Of a stretch of DNA of 64,000 nt, positions 24,401 through 34,888 are shown piece by piece (position 1 is the first letter of the stretch; every line of letters begins with the position of its first letter). The notes beneath the pieces were generated by a model. It saw only the letters and a program-made list of their open reading frames with translations. It was not told the DNA's origin and ran no database searches. The DNA lies in assembly GCF_015706575.1 (NCBI RefSeq), contig NW_024037076.1, positions 12,652,898-12,716,897 on the forward strand. The letters are read 5' to 3'. The translations under genes and the position numbers were made by a program. Origin of the DNA: Patiria miniata (taxonomy: Eukaryota; Echinodermata; Asteroidea; Valvatida; Asterinidae).

Positions 24401-27400
24401 GTGTAATGCGCGTTAAAGAACCCAGTAACACTTGTCGCTAAGAGAAGGGGTTTGCCCCGGTGTTTCTGGCACTGGCAGCAATATGCGCCGCAGCACCTAG
24501 CAAAAAGGTGCTACATAATGGGTCTCATATGATCATATACTTCATTACCTGTCTTTCGTCTTTCGTCTCATAATTTGCGCCAGGAGTGTCATATTGACAG
24601 ATATGGCGCGGTATTAATGTTCACTATTATTATTATTTTCATTTGATGTTTGTGATTATTTTAGTATACCTCACATTTTAAGTAAGACTTAAGGGTTTGC
24701 ATGGTTGACACAATCGATGCAGTAACACAATGTGAATGATATATCTAAGCGAGTTGTGTGGTTCTCATTCACTGACCTCATATTTTGCCTGAAAACCGGG
24801 TAAGTAAAAAAAAAACCAAACCCAAATGTCGGGACCATTGTTTTAGTGAAGTTCTGCATGTAGCACTTTCAAAATCTAGCATATGAAAGCCCAATTCATA
24901 AGCTTTCTTTTAGTACAAGAATCATTCAAATCACTCATTTACTTTTTAAGTTACGGAATTTTAAACACAACCACCGTTCCACGGATCACAAGAAGGTTAG
25001 AGTTCTTTCAGCAAAACGAAAACAAATCACATAGGGATGTGTGTGAATTGTTTTCGTTTTGCTGAAAGAATGCACACCTTGTTTTGATCCGTGGACAGAA
25101 CTTTAAAACGGTGGTTGTGTACCCCCTGGTCTTGTCTCTTTCTACTCATTATTTCTTGTACAGAATCGACTAACGTTCACTCACTTTTTGTAATCACATA
25201 TAGTGACTTCTTTTCATGGGATCAGTCTTGGTTGCGGGGTATTGGGGTTTAATACACACAAGTTTTCTTGTTTTGTTCTTTGCTCACAGAATGTTTCAGC
25301 ACAGGAGAAGTTTAGTTAATAATCACTGTCATTTTTTGTGTTCCTGCTCACAGAACGTTGCAGCACAGGAGAAGCCTGCTGCACCTGTTTTTGGTCGTGT
25401 GACTAATCAACCTGCAATGGGCAACAGCAGCGTGAGCGCCGCAGATGCAGGGAAGATACAGTCTCAACAGAAGCCCAATGTCATTGGTATGTAAGCGTGT
25501 GGTCGGAGCCATTTCATATTATTGAAACATTCAGGTTGAGCCCTGCGTTAATCCATTGGTCCCAGTACTGCCCAAAAGTGCCCCAGCTATTACTCCTTAA
25601 CTGCCACAGCACTCCATTGTATTGTTTTATTTCTCTCTGGTACAGAAACCAATGATTCCTCAAAAATGCCTTGGGCACTGTAGCTCGAAAGCCTGAAAAA
25701 ACCTGTAGAGAGGAGACAATGAGAAGAATTTACAGTTTTAGATGTGGGAGGAAAAGCTCAGAAGAACATTCTGGGGATAGCCCACACACACTTGTTCCGT
25801 AGTTGTTGGGACTACACACGACTTGTCCCATGGTACTATGGGGACTGAAGACGCTGTGGGGACAGCAGAAAGCCCCCATAGCTCGGTCCTAATTTGCCTA
25901 ACAATAAAAAAACAGCCAGTGTCGGCCTGCCCACAGAATCAGGTAGAGACTGAAAACCCTATTTATATGTCCGGGCAGGAATTGAACCCAGGTAATAGCG
26001 GTGGAAGGCGAGGAAAGTAACCATTGCACCAACCTGACTCCCTGTACTTATTACCTTCAAATATTGTCAGAGAGGAATTGTGTGATACTTTTAATAGATT
26101 CACCAAGGAGTAAATACAGTGTTGTACAATGTAATACAAGCGCTAACAGGTTAACTTAATCACAGTTCAAGCAAAATCACATATTCCTTCTCTCCTCTGA
26201 ACTTGCTTCTTTGTGTTGTTTGTGGTCATCACGTTGAGTGACCCTTGGCCTTGTAGTGGCAATTTCCATAAATTTTTACTGACGTGAAATTGCAAGGCTT
26301 GCGATGCTGAGGATCACGATGCGAAACAACTGGACTAATGCCCAGACCAGAGCACTTCGAAAGTTATTGACTCCAACATTGTCATCAGCAACAACCCTGA
26401 TGATCAAATAGCAGGGCGCCCTCCTCAGTCAGCCAGATGGTCATGTTTTTGTCGCACTCCTCTTCCTCGAAGGCTTGGCACCACCCTCCATGGTTGGGAT
26501 GTACGCAGCTGTACAGTCGTCCACACAAGGTCTAAGTACCCCTTGACCTTACCCGAGGCCTCTGCAAGACCATTTGCTCTGGCCTCTTGCTCTATATATC
26601 ATTTTCTTTAACCATCTGCAGGAACAATGCGCACTTTGGTTGTCGGCGACGACATTGTCCTCGGGGCAGGCCAGATTGCACCCAATGGGCCATCATCGGC
26701 AGGGCCCGTTACCTGGCTCGGTGAGAATGGCGCGGGTATCTCCACTCTGAATCCTTCCATCACCGCGCACCTCGAAGACAGGCCGACCCCAAACACCATC
26801 ATCGTACATCTGGGCACCAATGACTTGTTTAAGATCACCGTTTGGGACATTCGGGCGGGGATAGAGGAGGGTTTGGGCAGCCTTCGACAAAGGCTTCCCA
26901 ACACAAGGATAGTCTGGTCCGACATCCTTCTAAGACTCTTCTACTACGGGGAAGCGCGCCAGGGAATTGGCAAGAAAAACGTGCAGGCCTTGAACAAGTT
27001 TGCGCACAGGAAATGCCTCGAACTGCAGAACGCTTATGTAGTTAAGCACTCGCACAACATCAATCCCAGTCAGCACTTGACTTATTTGCCGGACGGCTTT
27101 CATTTATCCCCCGCGGGTAACAAACTTTTTTGTGAAAATTTGCGTTCCGCGCTTGCCTTCTTTGCGGGCAACCCAGAGGCCCGTATCTTTCCCCCCTCGC
27201 CTTAAGTTTAGACGTTTGAAAACGTACTCCATCTGCCTGTGAATTAAGATAAGCTGCTAGAGTAGTAATGGGTTGCCAATTTATGTAATTGAAACACATA
27301 CACAGGGAAAGCCGCCTTGTACAAAGATCTTGAAGAGCCAGGGACAGAATAGGGGTGGGGTTTTAAGCCTAATAACACGTTATGCTGGCTGATTTTGAAA

Positions 27401-30400
27401 TATTCGTGCAAGCTGTGTGATATAAAATTGGGCTTAAGCTTACCTTGAATTGCTAACTTTATCCCTATAGTCATTGTAGCGCCCCAAACCGCCCTACCTA
27501 TTACTCACTGTTGCACCCAAAACCGCCCGAGTTCTCTATGGTTTAAACACAATGTAATTCAATCTGTTACAAGTGCATAGTTAAATTTGACTTTTGGATG
27601 CTTTAAGAGTTGAGACTTCAGTACCAGGGACCAAATTTCATAGCGCTGCTTAGCAGTGAGCAGAAAAGTTGTGCTAACTATAGCAGAAAAAGTACTAAGC
27701 ACTTTTTCATGGCGTAGATGTGCTATAGGTTGTGCGCGCAACTTAATAAGCAAGTTTTTCTTCAGAGTTAAGTGAACCTTTTGTGTGTGCTTACTGCTTA
27801 TGGTCGCCGTGAAATAGATTAATGCTCTATAAGCAGAAAATTGTGTGCTTAGCAGTGCTATGAAATTGGGCCCGGTTGTTAGTACCTGTGGAACATCTTC
27901 TGCAGGCCAGAATTGGCGTTTTCTTGCCAAGCATTGCATTATTCCTGTGAATACATACATGTTCAGCTTTCAACTTAAGTGTTTGTTCTTTAAGTGTTGT
28001 ATATTTCCAGTAAGCACGAGTTGTTATTACAGTGGCGAGTTCCTAGGTGTAGGTTGTTCAAGCCTCTTAAAAAAATCTGTAAATGATGATGACACACTGG
28101 AGTCCACATAGTCAGTAGGTTTCATTCAGAAATAATTATTTATCAAACATGGCTTGTGCTTTAGGACAAAAAAAGTTGGTTTCTGGTGGTAATAAATCTC
28201 GGCACTGGTTATCTGAGGCAATAAGCAACTCTGGTGTCCTGTGTCTTTTCTTTCTTACTATTTGGGTCAATAATCTGGTGCCCTTATGCCATTCCCACAG
28301 CCTTGGTGGGTGTATAGACCTTATCATGCTGCCATCATTTCATGTTCCCTGCTGAATGCTAATGGTTTTTTGTGCAAAAAGGAACCAGACTATTTTTCCT
28401 TCCAAGTCTCGCTTTGGTAACGTTGATTTAAATGGGAAAAATATCAAGATGGCCGCAACGTGATACTGGTCTATTGGGATTGGACGTCTTGCACAATTAT
28501 ACCGAGTTAAAGCTCCACTCATCTCAGTTGATAGAGCAACTGTGACACCACTCTAGGGTATTCAACCTTTGATTATGAAGTCTGTGTATCAGACAATTTT
28601 GAGATTCCAATCGCCAAGAAGCCTCTGGACTATGGGGGGAGAGAGTAGTGCTGCATGGACCATTCACCGGAGACACTAGTGCAGCTCATGATGCATGCGC
28701 GCAGTGGTTCAAACGTGAATGCACACAACCCATTTGTAACTGAATGTGTGCAAGCAATTAAGTCACGTCTCTGGAGTAGACATGTGGACATCATCAATGT
28801 TGTGTATGCCGTGATTTGCCTTTTGTCGTCATTGAAAAGGTTAAACTCTTGCTTGGAAACCATAAGTGTTGTACAAAAAGAAGCTTCAAGACAGTCATTT
28901 TCTGTTGCTAAAAGTCCACGTCTAACAGCCCACATGCTTATTAGGCTTGAGTTCCCTTCTCTTAAAGGGAGTCAGATTGGCTGTGGTACTTTTCCTTATA
29001 TACCGCCTCTGTGACCCAGGTTCAATTCCCACCCAGGATGACATGTTTGTGGGGGTTTCTAGTTCTTACCCGGTTCCTTTGGTTTTCCCACAGAAAGACA
29101 TCTGGTTCGTCACCTGGTTTTGTCTCAAACAAACAGGCCGACAAACAAACAGGCTGAAGGACTAGATGATGCTTGTGATGATTTATGTGGGGTTTTCCTC
29201 CTAGCTACAAGAACTGAACATTTCTTCATTGGTTTCTCTACACAGGTTTCTTCGGGCATGTAAGTCACCGTACCTTGGGTATTTTTAAGAAATCTTCAGC
29301 TTGTATCCAGACTTAATAAGGACTTTTTGTTCTCTTTTCCAGGGTCAGAGTTTATCACACCCATTTCCGGCTTCTTCTGCAAACTGTGCTCCAAGTTCTA
29401 CAACAACGAGAATACAGCCCGGGAAGTCCACTGTGCCACGGCCCACCACATCGCTAAAACTCAGGTAAGTATTAAAACTGGATAGTTCACATTCTAACTT
29501 ACTTTGTATTGATCTTTCACTCTGTTGAAAATGTGGAAAGGAATATGGGCCGTTTCAGGTAAGTTCACTAAAGGTAGGATCTTTGCCAAGTGGATTTTTG
29601 AGTAGTTGTCCTGGATCTGTGAGTTCTAGACCCTAGTAAATGTCAGACAAATTCCCTCCGGGATCATTTATATCGCATCCTTGTAGGTTTACAATGTCAT
29701 TTGCTTCTCCCAGGATTGGGCCCTGTTTACATAACGGATCATTTTACATTTGTGACTGATCTGTTCACATTTATTTTGCAATAGTGGATTTCCTTTCACT
29801 ATAGTAGCACAAACTTCCACCCCTGAATGCACTCAGCAGTGTGGGCTAGTGGTTGATAGTGAATGCATGACATCATCAAAGAGTTTCAAGACATTCTTGT
29901 ACGTTCTTGTGAAATGCTCTGGAGAAATTTGACGTTAAGATGAAGTGAAAAATAAAAAAATCACAAAGTTTCAGTGAAATTTGAGTTATTTGTTTCAAAT
30001 TGTCTTTTGCTGTTTTTGTGTATTTTTCGTTTTATATACCAGCAATAAAAAGCACAAATTGAAAAAGGAAGAAATTAATTTTTCTTTTGATCTTTATTCA
30101 TTCTTGTTTTTTGTCCAGCAAACCACAACAATAGACTAGTGCTTAGCACACAAAGGTATCATTCTGTCAATAAAATACTGTCCATAAAATAATCAGATTG
30201 CCGAGGTATTATGTGTTGTCATTTCACGTTATTAACCTCACAAAATATCGTATTGTATTCTCACAGCAATACTATGCCAGCAGAAACCAGTCATCGGGAA
30301 CCAGCTTTAAAGCTAGTCAGGGCACTTCAATGTCTGCATCCGCACAGGCTGCACTTGCCGAAGACATCCCAACTGAGAGCAGTGTAGGTTTGGAGAGCAT

Positions 30401-33400
30401 GTCTGAAGATGCAGGCGTCGGTGCTTCGGTGCACAAAAAGTCTGCTGGAAGTCGCTCCAGCAGTGCCTTTCAGCCAAGTTTTGCCCAGAGCATGTTCTCA
30501 GTCGGGCAGGTGATTGCAGTTGGGGCGTCATTGAGGTGCGATCGTCCAGACAAACCAGAGTTGCCTCGGCCAATCTCCAAACCAGGTGAAGTTGCATCAG
30601 AGACATGGACGGAAGCAGAGTCTCAGATGGAGATAGTGACAGCAGCAGCTGAGAGAGAGGCAGGAAAGACTGTGACCATTGCAGGTCCCAGATTCACAGA
30701 GGCTGTATACATGGAAGCTGAAGAGGAGGCCAACAAGCCTGATGTAGTGTTGCCAACCAGGAAAAACAGGCCAAAGGAAACAGTGTCTAAAGCTACTGAA
30801 GGGATACCGAGAAAGTCAGGGGATTCTAAGCACGAGAGAGGAGCTACTCTCAAGGATAATAAGGTGGAGGCAGATAAACCAGCAGAAACAACCACTTGCC
30901 AGAAAGCTGTTTCCAAGCTAGCTGAGACGAATCAAGAAAAACCAGAGCGAGGAACCAAACTCAAGGAAGTGAAGAGTGATGTAGGTAAGCCAGGAGGTAA
31001 TATGTCAAAGGAAGTGGTGCCCATGGAAACAGAGCGACAGACCAAAGAGCAAGGAGAAACAGAGTGCAAGAAAAGAATTACAATCGAGAGAACAGTTATC
31101 GAGGGAGTTGAGGAAGAGACAGGAAAGCCACAACAAATCATCCCGACAGACAAAACCCTGGCTGAGGAAGCAGAGAAAAAAGCAGAAAAACCAGGAGGAA
31201 CTCTGCCCCAGGGAGAATCTACCTCCAAGAAAGCTACTTCTCTGGGAATTAAGTCTCCTACAATGGAACCTTCTCCAATGGTTGCTGTCCAGAAATCCTC
31301 AATCGAGTACCCTGTGCCCATTGAAGCTAGATCCCTTGAAATCAACCTCCAGCAAAAAGAGTTGAGTGAAACTGGTGCTTTAGATAGAGATGCCACATCC
31401 AAAGGGGCCACAGCAACCGCTTCCAATTTGAACACAAGAGAATCCAAGTCCCAGCCAGAGGTAACCTTGCCCACTGGGGTCACACCTTTCAAAACAAAAG
31501 TCAAGGAATCTGAAACCATGGAATGTCGTCCTAAGATTTCCAGCCTCAAGGAAGCTTTGCCTAGAAGAGCCTCACCCAGGAGAACTAGGTCCACTAAAGC
31601 TTTAATAGACAACATGACCAAGGAATCCCCAGTGGCCTCTCCTTTGAAGACTCGATCATCTAGTGGTAGTGAAACGGAAACCAATTTGAAAGAAAACACA
31701 GCTGAGGTTGAAGGCCAAGGAAAGCCAGCCGAAACAGCAATTTCACCAGAAGCTCTTTCCGAGGAGTCATCAGGTACTAAGACAGTATCAAAAGAGATCA
31801 CACACGAAGACATCATACCTGCAGAGGAAGCCCTGCCAAAAGAAACTCTTGCCAGTAACGCCACACTCAAAAGAATCGCATCTAAGGAGACAACGTCCAA
31901 AAGGGAGATCCCACCAAAAGTGGTTAAACCAAAGAAAGCCTCAGCAAGCAACACCAAGGATGTAGAAACCACACCCAAATCAACATCCAAGGAGCTTTCT
32001 CTGAGAATCTCTACCAAAGAGTCTAAACCTGTAGAAGATGAGCCATTAAACTCTTCAGCTGAGAAACCATCACATAGAATGGCTACACGTACGGAAACTA
32101 CTGTCAAAGTTACTGCACCTGAATCCACCATAAGTGAAGTTCCGCAGAAGCAAGCCAAACTCAAGGAAATTTCACCCAAGGATGCTATGTCCAAGACAGT
32201 GTCTCCCAGGAAGGAGGCACCCAAGGGAGCTTATCAGAAGGATGTTGGATCAAGACTAAAAGCAGCATCTATTGCAAGTCCCAAGTCTATTTATTCAGTT
32301 GCATCAGTTTCCTCAAAGACTCTCTCAACACCAAACCCTTCACACCTTAAAGATACAGGCTCCACAACAATCCTCTCTAAGGTTTTGGCATCATCTCCTA
32401 AAAGAAGTTCAACTCGCTTAACAAATGTACAAAGTAAGACAGTACTGTCTGTAACTGAGACCCAACCTAAAGGGAGTGTCCAGAAAAAGGCATCTAAAGA
32501 AACCTCTTCAAAAGAGGACACATCTGTGATTTCTTCAAAATATACCTTAGTAGACAGTGTATCAGATAAATCTACACCTGAACAGACAGACGCAGCTGAC
32601 AAAATATCTGCTGAGTCACAGAAGAAGGTTCAGCAAGCACCCAAAACTGCAAAAGAACATGCACGAGAAACACCCATTAAGACAGAGGTCACAGACTCTG
32701 GTGGGGATGCAACTACCAAGACTGTCGTAGCTAAAGGAAAAGTGCCATCTAAGAAAGCCAGAAGTCCAACTGACACCTCTGTGAGGAAGTCAGACCGGGT
32801 CACCAAAACAGAAAAGAAACAACCTCTGTCAGTCTCTGCAGCATCCACTTTGCCAGCCAAGCAGGACAGCTCTAAACAAGCAACTTTAGAAGTCCAAGAT
32901 TCCGATCAGGGATCTTCAGTCCAAAAGAAAAGCTCAATCCTGGGTACTTCTGAGCCTACTCAATTAACCTCATCCTCCCCGGGTCCCATGGTGGTTAAAT
33001 ATGTAGGATCTAAATCTCCTAGTTCACTGAATGCCTCTCCAGCACAACAAAGCCCTCACAAGCTAAATCTATCAGCTGATGCATCTGCTGATGAGGAGCG
33101 AGGAGAGTACATGGATGTCGAAAAACTAATGGCTGGTGATGTCATCATCCTGGATGAAGACAGTGACCAAGAGATGGATACAACATATGATGGTGAAGAA
33201 GACATCATCAGCAGTACTGTAGGAGACATCTCCAATATCTCTGGAGATGTATCCAATATCTCTGGAGATGTCTCAGGAGAAGAAGAGGAACTTGGAGACG
33301 ACGTCTGGATTGTGGAGGATGTCGAGGGTGATGTGGAGGGCGATGTGGAGGATGTAGTGGGTTATGTGGAGGAAGAAGAGGGTAATAGGGGGGAAGAAGG

Positions 33401-33929
33401 TGATATTGTTGATGTGGTGGATACGGCAATTGATCTGGAGGATGTTGAGGGTTATGTGGATGATGTTGAGGGTTTTGTGGAGGAGGAAGAAGAGGGTGAT
33501 ATGGAGAATATGGAGGATGCAGAAGGTGATGTGGAGGATGTTGAGGGTTATGTGGAAGATGCGGCGAGTTATGTGGAGGATGTTGAAGGTTATGTTGAAG
33601 ATGAAGAGGGTTTTGTGGAGGATATAGAGGGTTATGTGGAGGACGTAGAAGGTTATATGGAAGATGTGGAGGGAGATGTGGAGGATGTTGAGGGTTATGT
33701 GGAAGGCGTGGAGGATGTTGAGGGTTATCTTGAAGACGTTGAGGGTTTTGTGGAGGATATAGAGGGTGACGAGGAAGCAGGCTTTGAGATGCCCCATTTT
33801 GGAGAGATGTTTTCCATCGATGAGGTCGGGGAATCGGAAGAGGAGGAGATGGAGGCAGAAGAGGTTGGAGATCAGGATGTGCATCAGGTGGAAGAATGGG
33901 AAGTTCTGTCTGAAGCAGAAGAAGATTGA
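15421..33929 (+). CDS. CIZ1-like: Giant CIZ1-like matrin-type zinc-finger nuclear protein
   Basis: Nine coding exons join in frame: 15421-17250, 17975-19549, 20706-20807, 22070-22248, 22823-22937, 23856-23954, 25354-25486, 29343-29464 and 30267-33929, about 2605 aa. Residues 200-221 are Gln-rich (seven Q in a row), 558-590 look coiled-coil, and 611-650 is an RD/RS-type charged run. Then come four C2H2 fingers: C1158/C1161/H1174/H1180, C1246/C1249/H1260/H1266, C1276/C1279/H1292/H1298 and a matrin-type C1357/C1360/H1374/H1380. The first three fingers have 12, 10 and 12 residues between the Cys and His pairs and the fourth has 13, the pattern I recall for human CIZ1, a nuclear-matrix protein linked to DNA replication and p21. 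The last exon adds 1220 residues rich in Lys/Thr/Ser/Glu, then an acidic tail. Human CIZ1 is about 900 aa, so this protein is greatly enlarged. ZNF318 is the main alternative. An SGNH ORF lies in intron 7. Confidence 0.85.
19690..19775. mobile_element. tRNA-derived SINE fragments, two orientations
   Basis: AGGAATTGAACCC (a reverse-strand B box) at about 19700 is followed by a forward B box-like GGGTTTGAGTCACTCC at about 19746. These are small fragments in intron 2 of the CIZ1-like gene. No intact tRNA cloverleaf. Confidence 0.4.
20230..20638. mobile_element. Pogo/Tigger-type MITE
   Basis: Termini CAGTGGAACGCCGCTATAACG and its inverted counterpart CGCTATACC...CGTTCCACTG are flanked by TA on both sides. 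Subterminal TTCGGTATAGCG-type words recur near the right end. CAGT...ACTG ends with TA duplication are typical of pogo-like elements of the Tc1/mariner superfamily. The internal ORFs are not transposase. It lies in intron 2 of the CIZ1-like gene. Confidence 0.7.
20941..21377. repeat. Dispersed repeat family L, copy 1, split by a SINE
   Basis: Starts TTAAAGGTAACATCATTTG and matches the copies at 41893-42465 and 51592-52118. It is interrupted at about 21083-21320 by a SINE, resumes with GATCTCGATTTCAATTC, and is then broken at 21378 by the fold-back element, giving an order of insertion. Confidence 0.6.
21083..21320 (+). mobile_element. tRNA-derived SINE
   Basis: The A-box-like TTGGCGTAGTGG (about 21094) and the B-box GGGTTTGATTCC (about 21135) have the spacing of a tRNA head. 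A body with GGGTTTTCAGTCCC and GGCTTTTCCTCCCACC follows. The same family occurs at 28967-29220 (+) and in reverse at 25718-26043. Confidence 0.7.
21378..22036. repeat. Fold-back element with internal direct repeats
   Basis: The ends CATATCGTCACCGTTTTCAC and GTGAAAACGGTGACGATATG are perfect inverted repeats. Inside the right half the motif ATATGTGGCTCTTTGTGAAA occurs four times (about 21615, 21730, 21825 and 22002) with small changes, the last being the terminal arm itself. It ends only 33 bases before coding exon 4 of the CIZ1-like gene. Confidence 0.7.
23201..23706. mobile_element. Fold-back MITE in CIZ1-like intron 5
   Basis: CAGGGCGAGTCAAAAAAGG at the left and TTTTTTACTCGCCCTG at the right, with TA flanks. 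Full-length member of the 4470-4933 family. The long inverted arms meet around 23440-23490. Confidence 0.75.
24025..24640 (+). mobile_element. Two adjacent tRNA-derived SINE heads, second nearly complete
   Basis: Head one (about 24029-24095) has TGGTCCAGTGG and GGGTTCGAACTC. Head two (about 24239-24310) has TGGTCCAATGG and GGGTTCGAATCC. The second continues through a body with GATGGGACGTAAAGCCGTAG, a type of conserved tail I recall from marine-animal SINEs, and ends in TATTATTATTATT. It lies in intron 6 of the CIZ1-like gene. Confidence 0.7.
24796..25120. mobile_element. Truncated fold-back MITE
   Basis: Left end CCGGGTAAGTAAAAA, arms and central CAAAACGAAAAC fold as in the full copies, but the right end stops at GGTGGTTGTGTACC without the terminal CACCCTG. 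Confidence 0.65.
25290..25313 (+). other. Duplicated acceptor and start of CIZ1-like exon 7
   Basis: TTGCTCACAG followed by AATGTTTCAGCACAGGAGAAG lies 64 bases upstream of the true exon 7 start (TGCTCACAG then AACGTTGCAGCACAGGAG at 25354). The reading frame entering here from exon 6 reaches TAA after ten codons, so use of this site would truncate the protein after zinc finger 3. Confidence 0.65.
25718..26043 (-). mobile_element. tRNA-derived SINE, reverse orientation
   Basis: Read on the minus strand it has the head beginning GGGAGTCAGGTTGG and a B box GGGTTCAATTCC, then the body words of the 21083 copy, including CTTTTCCTCCCAC. It lies in intron 7 of the CIZ1-like gene, upstream of the nested SGNH ORF. 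Confidence 0.65.
26627..27205 (+). CDS. SGNH-hydrolase-like ORF nested in CIZ1-like intron 7
   Basis: An uninterrupted 192-aa ORF. It has the SGNH/GDSL layout: block I VVGDDIV at residues 5-11, block III HLGTND at 61-66, and block V DGFHLSPAG at 156-164. Family members are esterases or lipases using Ser, Asp and His. Here the nucleophile position reads GDD instead of GDS, so the Asp-His pair is kept but the catalytic serine is missing. Similar domains occur as accessory ORFs in Ngaro/DIRS and CR1-like retroelements, which makes a captured mobile-element origin plausible. A good splice acceptor (ATCTGCAG) ends six bases before the ATG. From CIZ1-like exon 7 (ending phase 1 at 25486) to 26622 the frame would stay open, so this could be an alternative last exon. 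Otherwise it needs its own upstream exon. Codon use is GC-richer than the flanks, which supports coding. Confidence 0.72.
   Translation: MRTLVVGDDIVLGAGQIAPNGPSSAGPVTWLGENGAGISTLNPSITAHLEDRPTPNTIIVHLGTNDLFKITVWDIRAGIEEGLGSLRQRLPNTRIVWSDILLRLFYYGEARQGIGKKNVQALNKFAHRKCLELQNAYVVKHSHNINPSQHLTYLPDGFHLSPAGNKLFCENLRSALAFFAGNPEARIFPPSP
28967..29220 (+). mobile_element. tRNA-derived SINE
   Basis: GGGAGTCAGATTGGCTGTGG, a B box CAGGTTCAATTCCC and a body with TTCCTTTGGTTTTCCCACAG match the 21083-21320 family. It lies just upstream of CIZ1-like exon 8. Confidence 0.65.
33241..33770 (+). repeat. Coding minisatellite for the acidic tail of the CIZ1-like protein
   Basis: About 20 imperfect copies of a 21-30 bp unit (GTGGAGGATGTTGAGGGTTA) encode VEDVEGYVED-type peptides, preceded by two copies of DVSNISG. 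Every copy stays in frame. The antisense strand and a +1 frame are also open across it, which explains several long shadow ORFs. Confidence 0.85.
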
Positions 33930-33971
33930 TGGAATACCTTTGTTTTGGTCTGCATCTGCTAGAGTCCACAT

Positions 33972-33977
33972 AATAAA
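33972..33977 (+). terminator. Candidate polyadenylation signal of the CIZ1-like gene
   Basis: AATAAA lies 43 bases after the stop codon. That is close for a 3' UTR, so later hexamers may be used instead (for example AATAAA near 36144). Confidence 0.35.
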
Positions 33978-34539
33978 TCTACCCATTTTTTTTATGAAGT
34001 GTGTTCTTTTGCATCAGCTTCTAGAGAAAACTGGGACTTGGGTGGCAGCGTTAAAGGATTGAAGTCTATTCAGAGAGCATCTTATTCATTAAAGTAAGAC
34101 TTTGTATAATACATGTACATTTAAAAAAACGAATTACATCAATGGAATTATCTATTGCTTGAATTAATTTCACAAGAAAAAAAGTGTTTATAATTGTTGT
34201 AATTGAAGTTGGTACTACATGTGTATTGAACATGTTGGGCAGATTATTCAGTACAAACTGCTAAAGCCCTTGCTTCAAGTACTAGGCGATAGACACTAAT
34301 TCAAGAAGAAAATAGGTAATCCATGTCGATTAGCTTTCAATTAAATCTGTGTACAAACTAAAAGTTTGAAACACCTCTTCATTGGATCTTATAATTTACA
34401 TGTATTTGGAAATAACTCTACCAACATTACCACACATACCTATCATAATCCTTTGTGTTTCGGTAAAACTGATTATTTGCACACAGTGTACCCAGATTGG
34501 CATACATGTACATGTTGGACAAATAGACAAATCCGGTGG

Positions 34540-34888
34540 CAGCCATTTTCTGCGGTGGTGCAAGCCTCGCGTGAGTCGCGCTCAGGCAGTACACTGCACT
34601 CCGGGCTCCTTCGACCAATAGTAATACCAAAGTGTGTACGCGACTCGTCTTTAAGAACGCGTGCAGCATGCGCGTGAGTGTGACACCACCGCAGTAAAAG
34701 CTCGGTCGCCGGATTCCAGCACAGCTGAATCCGGAGGGCAGAATTAGAAGCTGTTACTGCGGTGGTACCACACTCACGCGAGGTGTACGCGCATTTTCAT
34801 AACTCTATTGGTTGAAGGAGCCCAGTGCGTGCAAACTACCTGAGAATGACTCACGTGAACCTAGTGTGCCACCTCAGAAAACTGGCTG
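34540..34888. mobile_element. Fold-back element with nested palindromes
   Basis: Outer ends CAGCCATTTTCTGCGGTGG and its inverted partner CCACCTCAGAAAACTGGCTG. Inside, TGTGACACCACCGCAGTAA and TTACTGCGGTGGTACCACA form a second inverted pair around a short palindromic GGATTCAGC-type loop. No target duplication was recognised. Confidence 0.65.

Noticed and set aside
30932..32224. 430-codon open frame on the minus strand
   Set aside because: It lies exactly antisense to the Lys/Ser/Thr/Glu-rich last exon of the CIZ1-like gene, where biased codons suppress stops on the other strand. No domain, and the plus-strand frame is supported by splicing phase.
33208..33986. Two long minus-strand frames, Pro/His- and Leu/His-rich
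   Set aside because: Shadows of the in-frame minisatellite. A simple repeat with no stop leaves several frames open.
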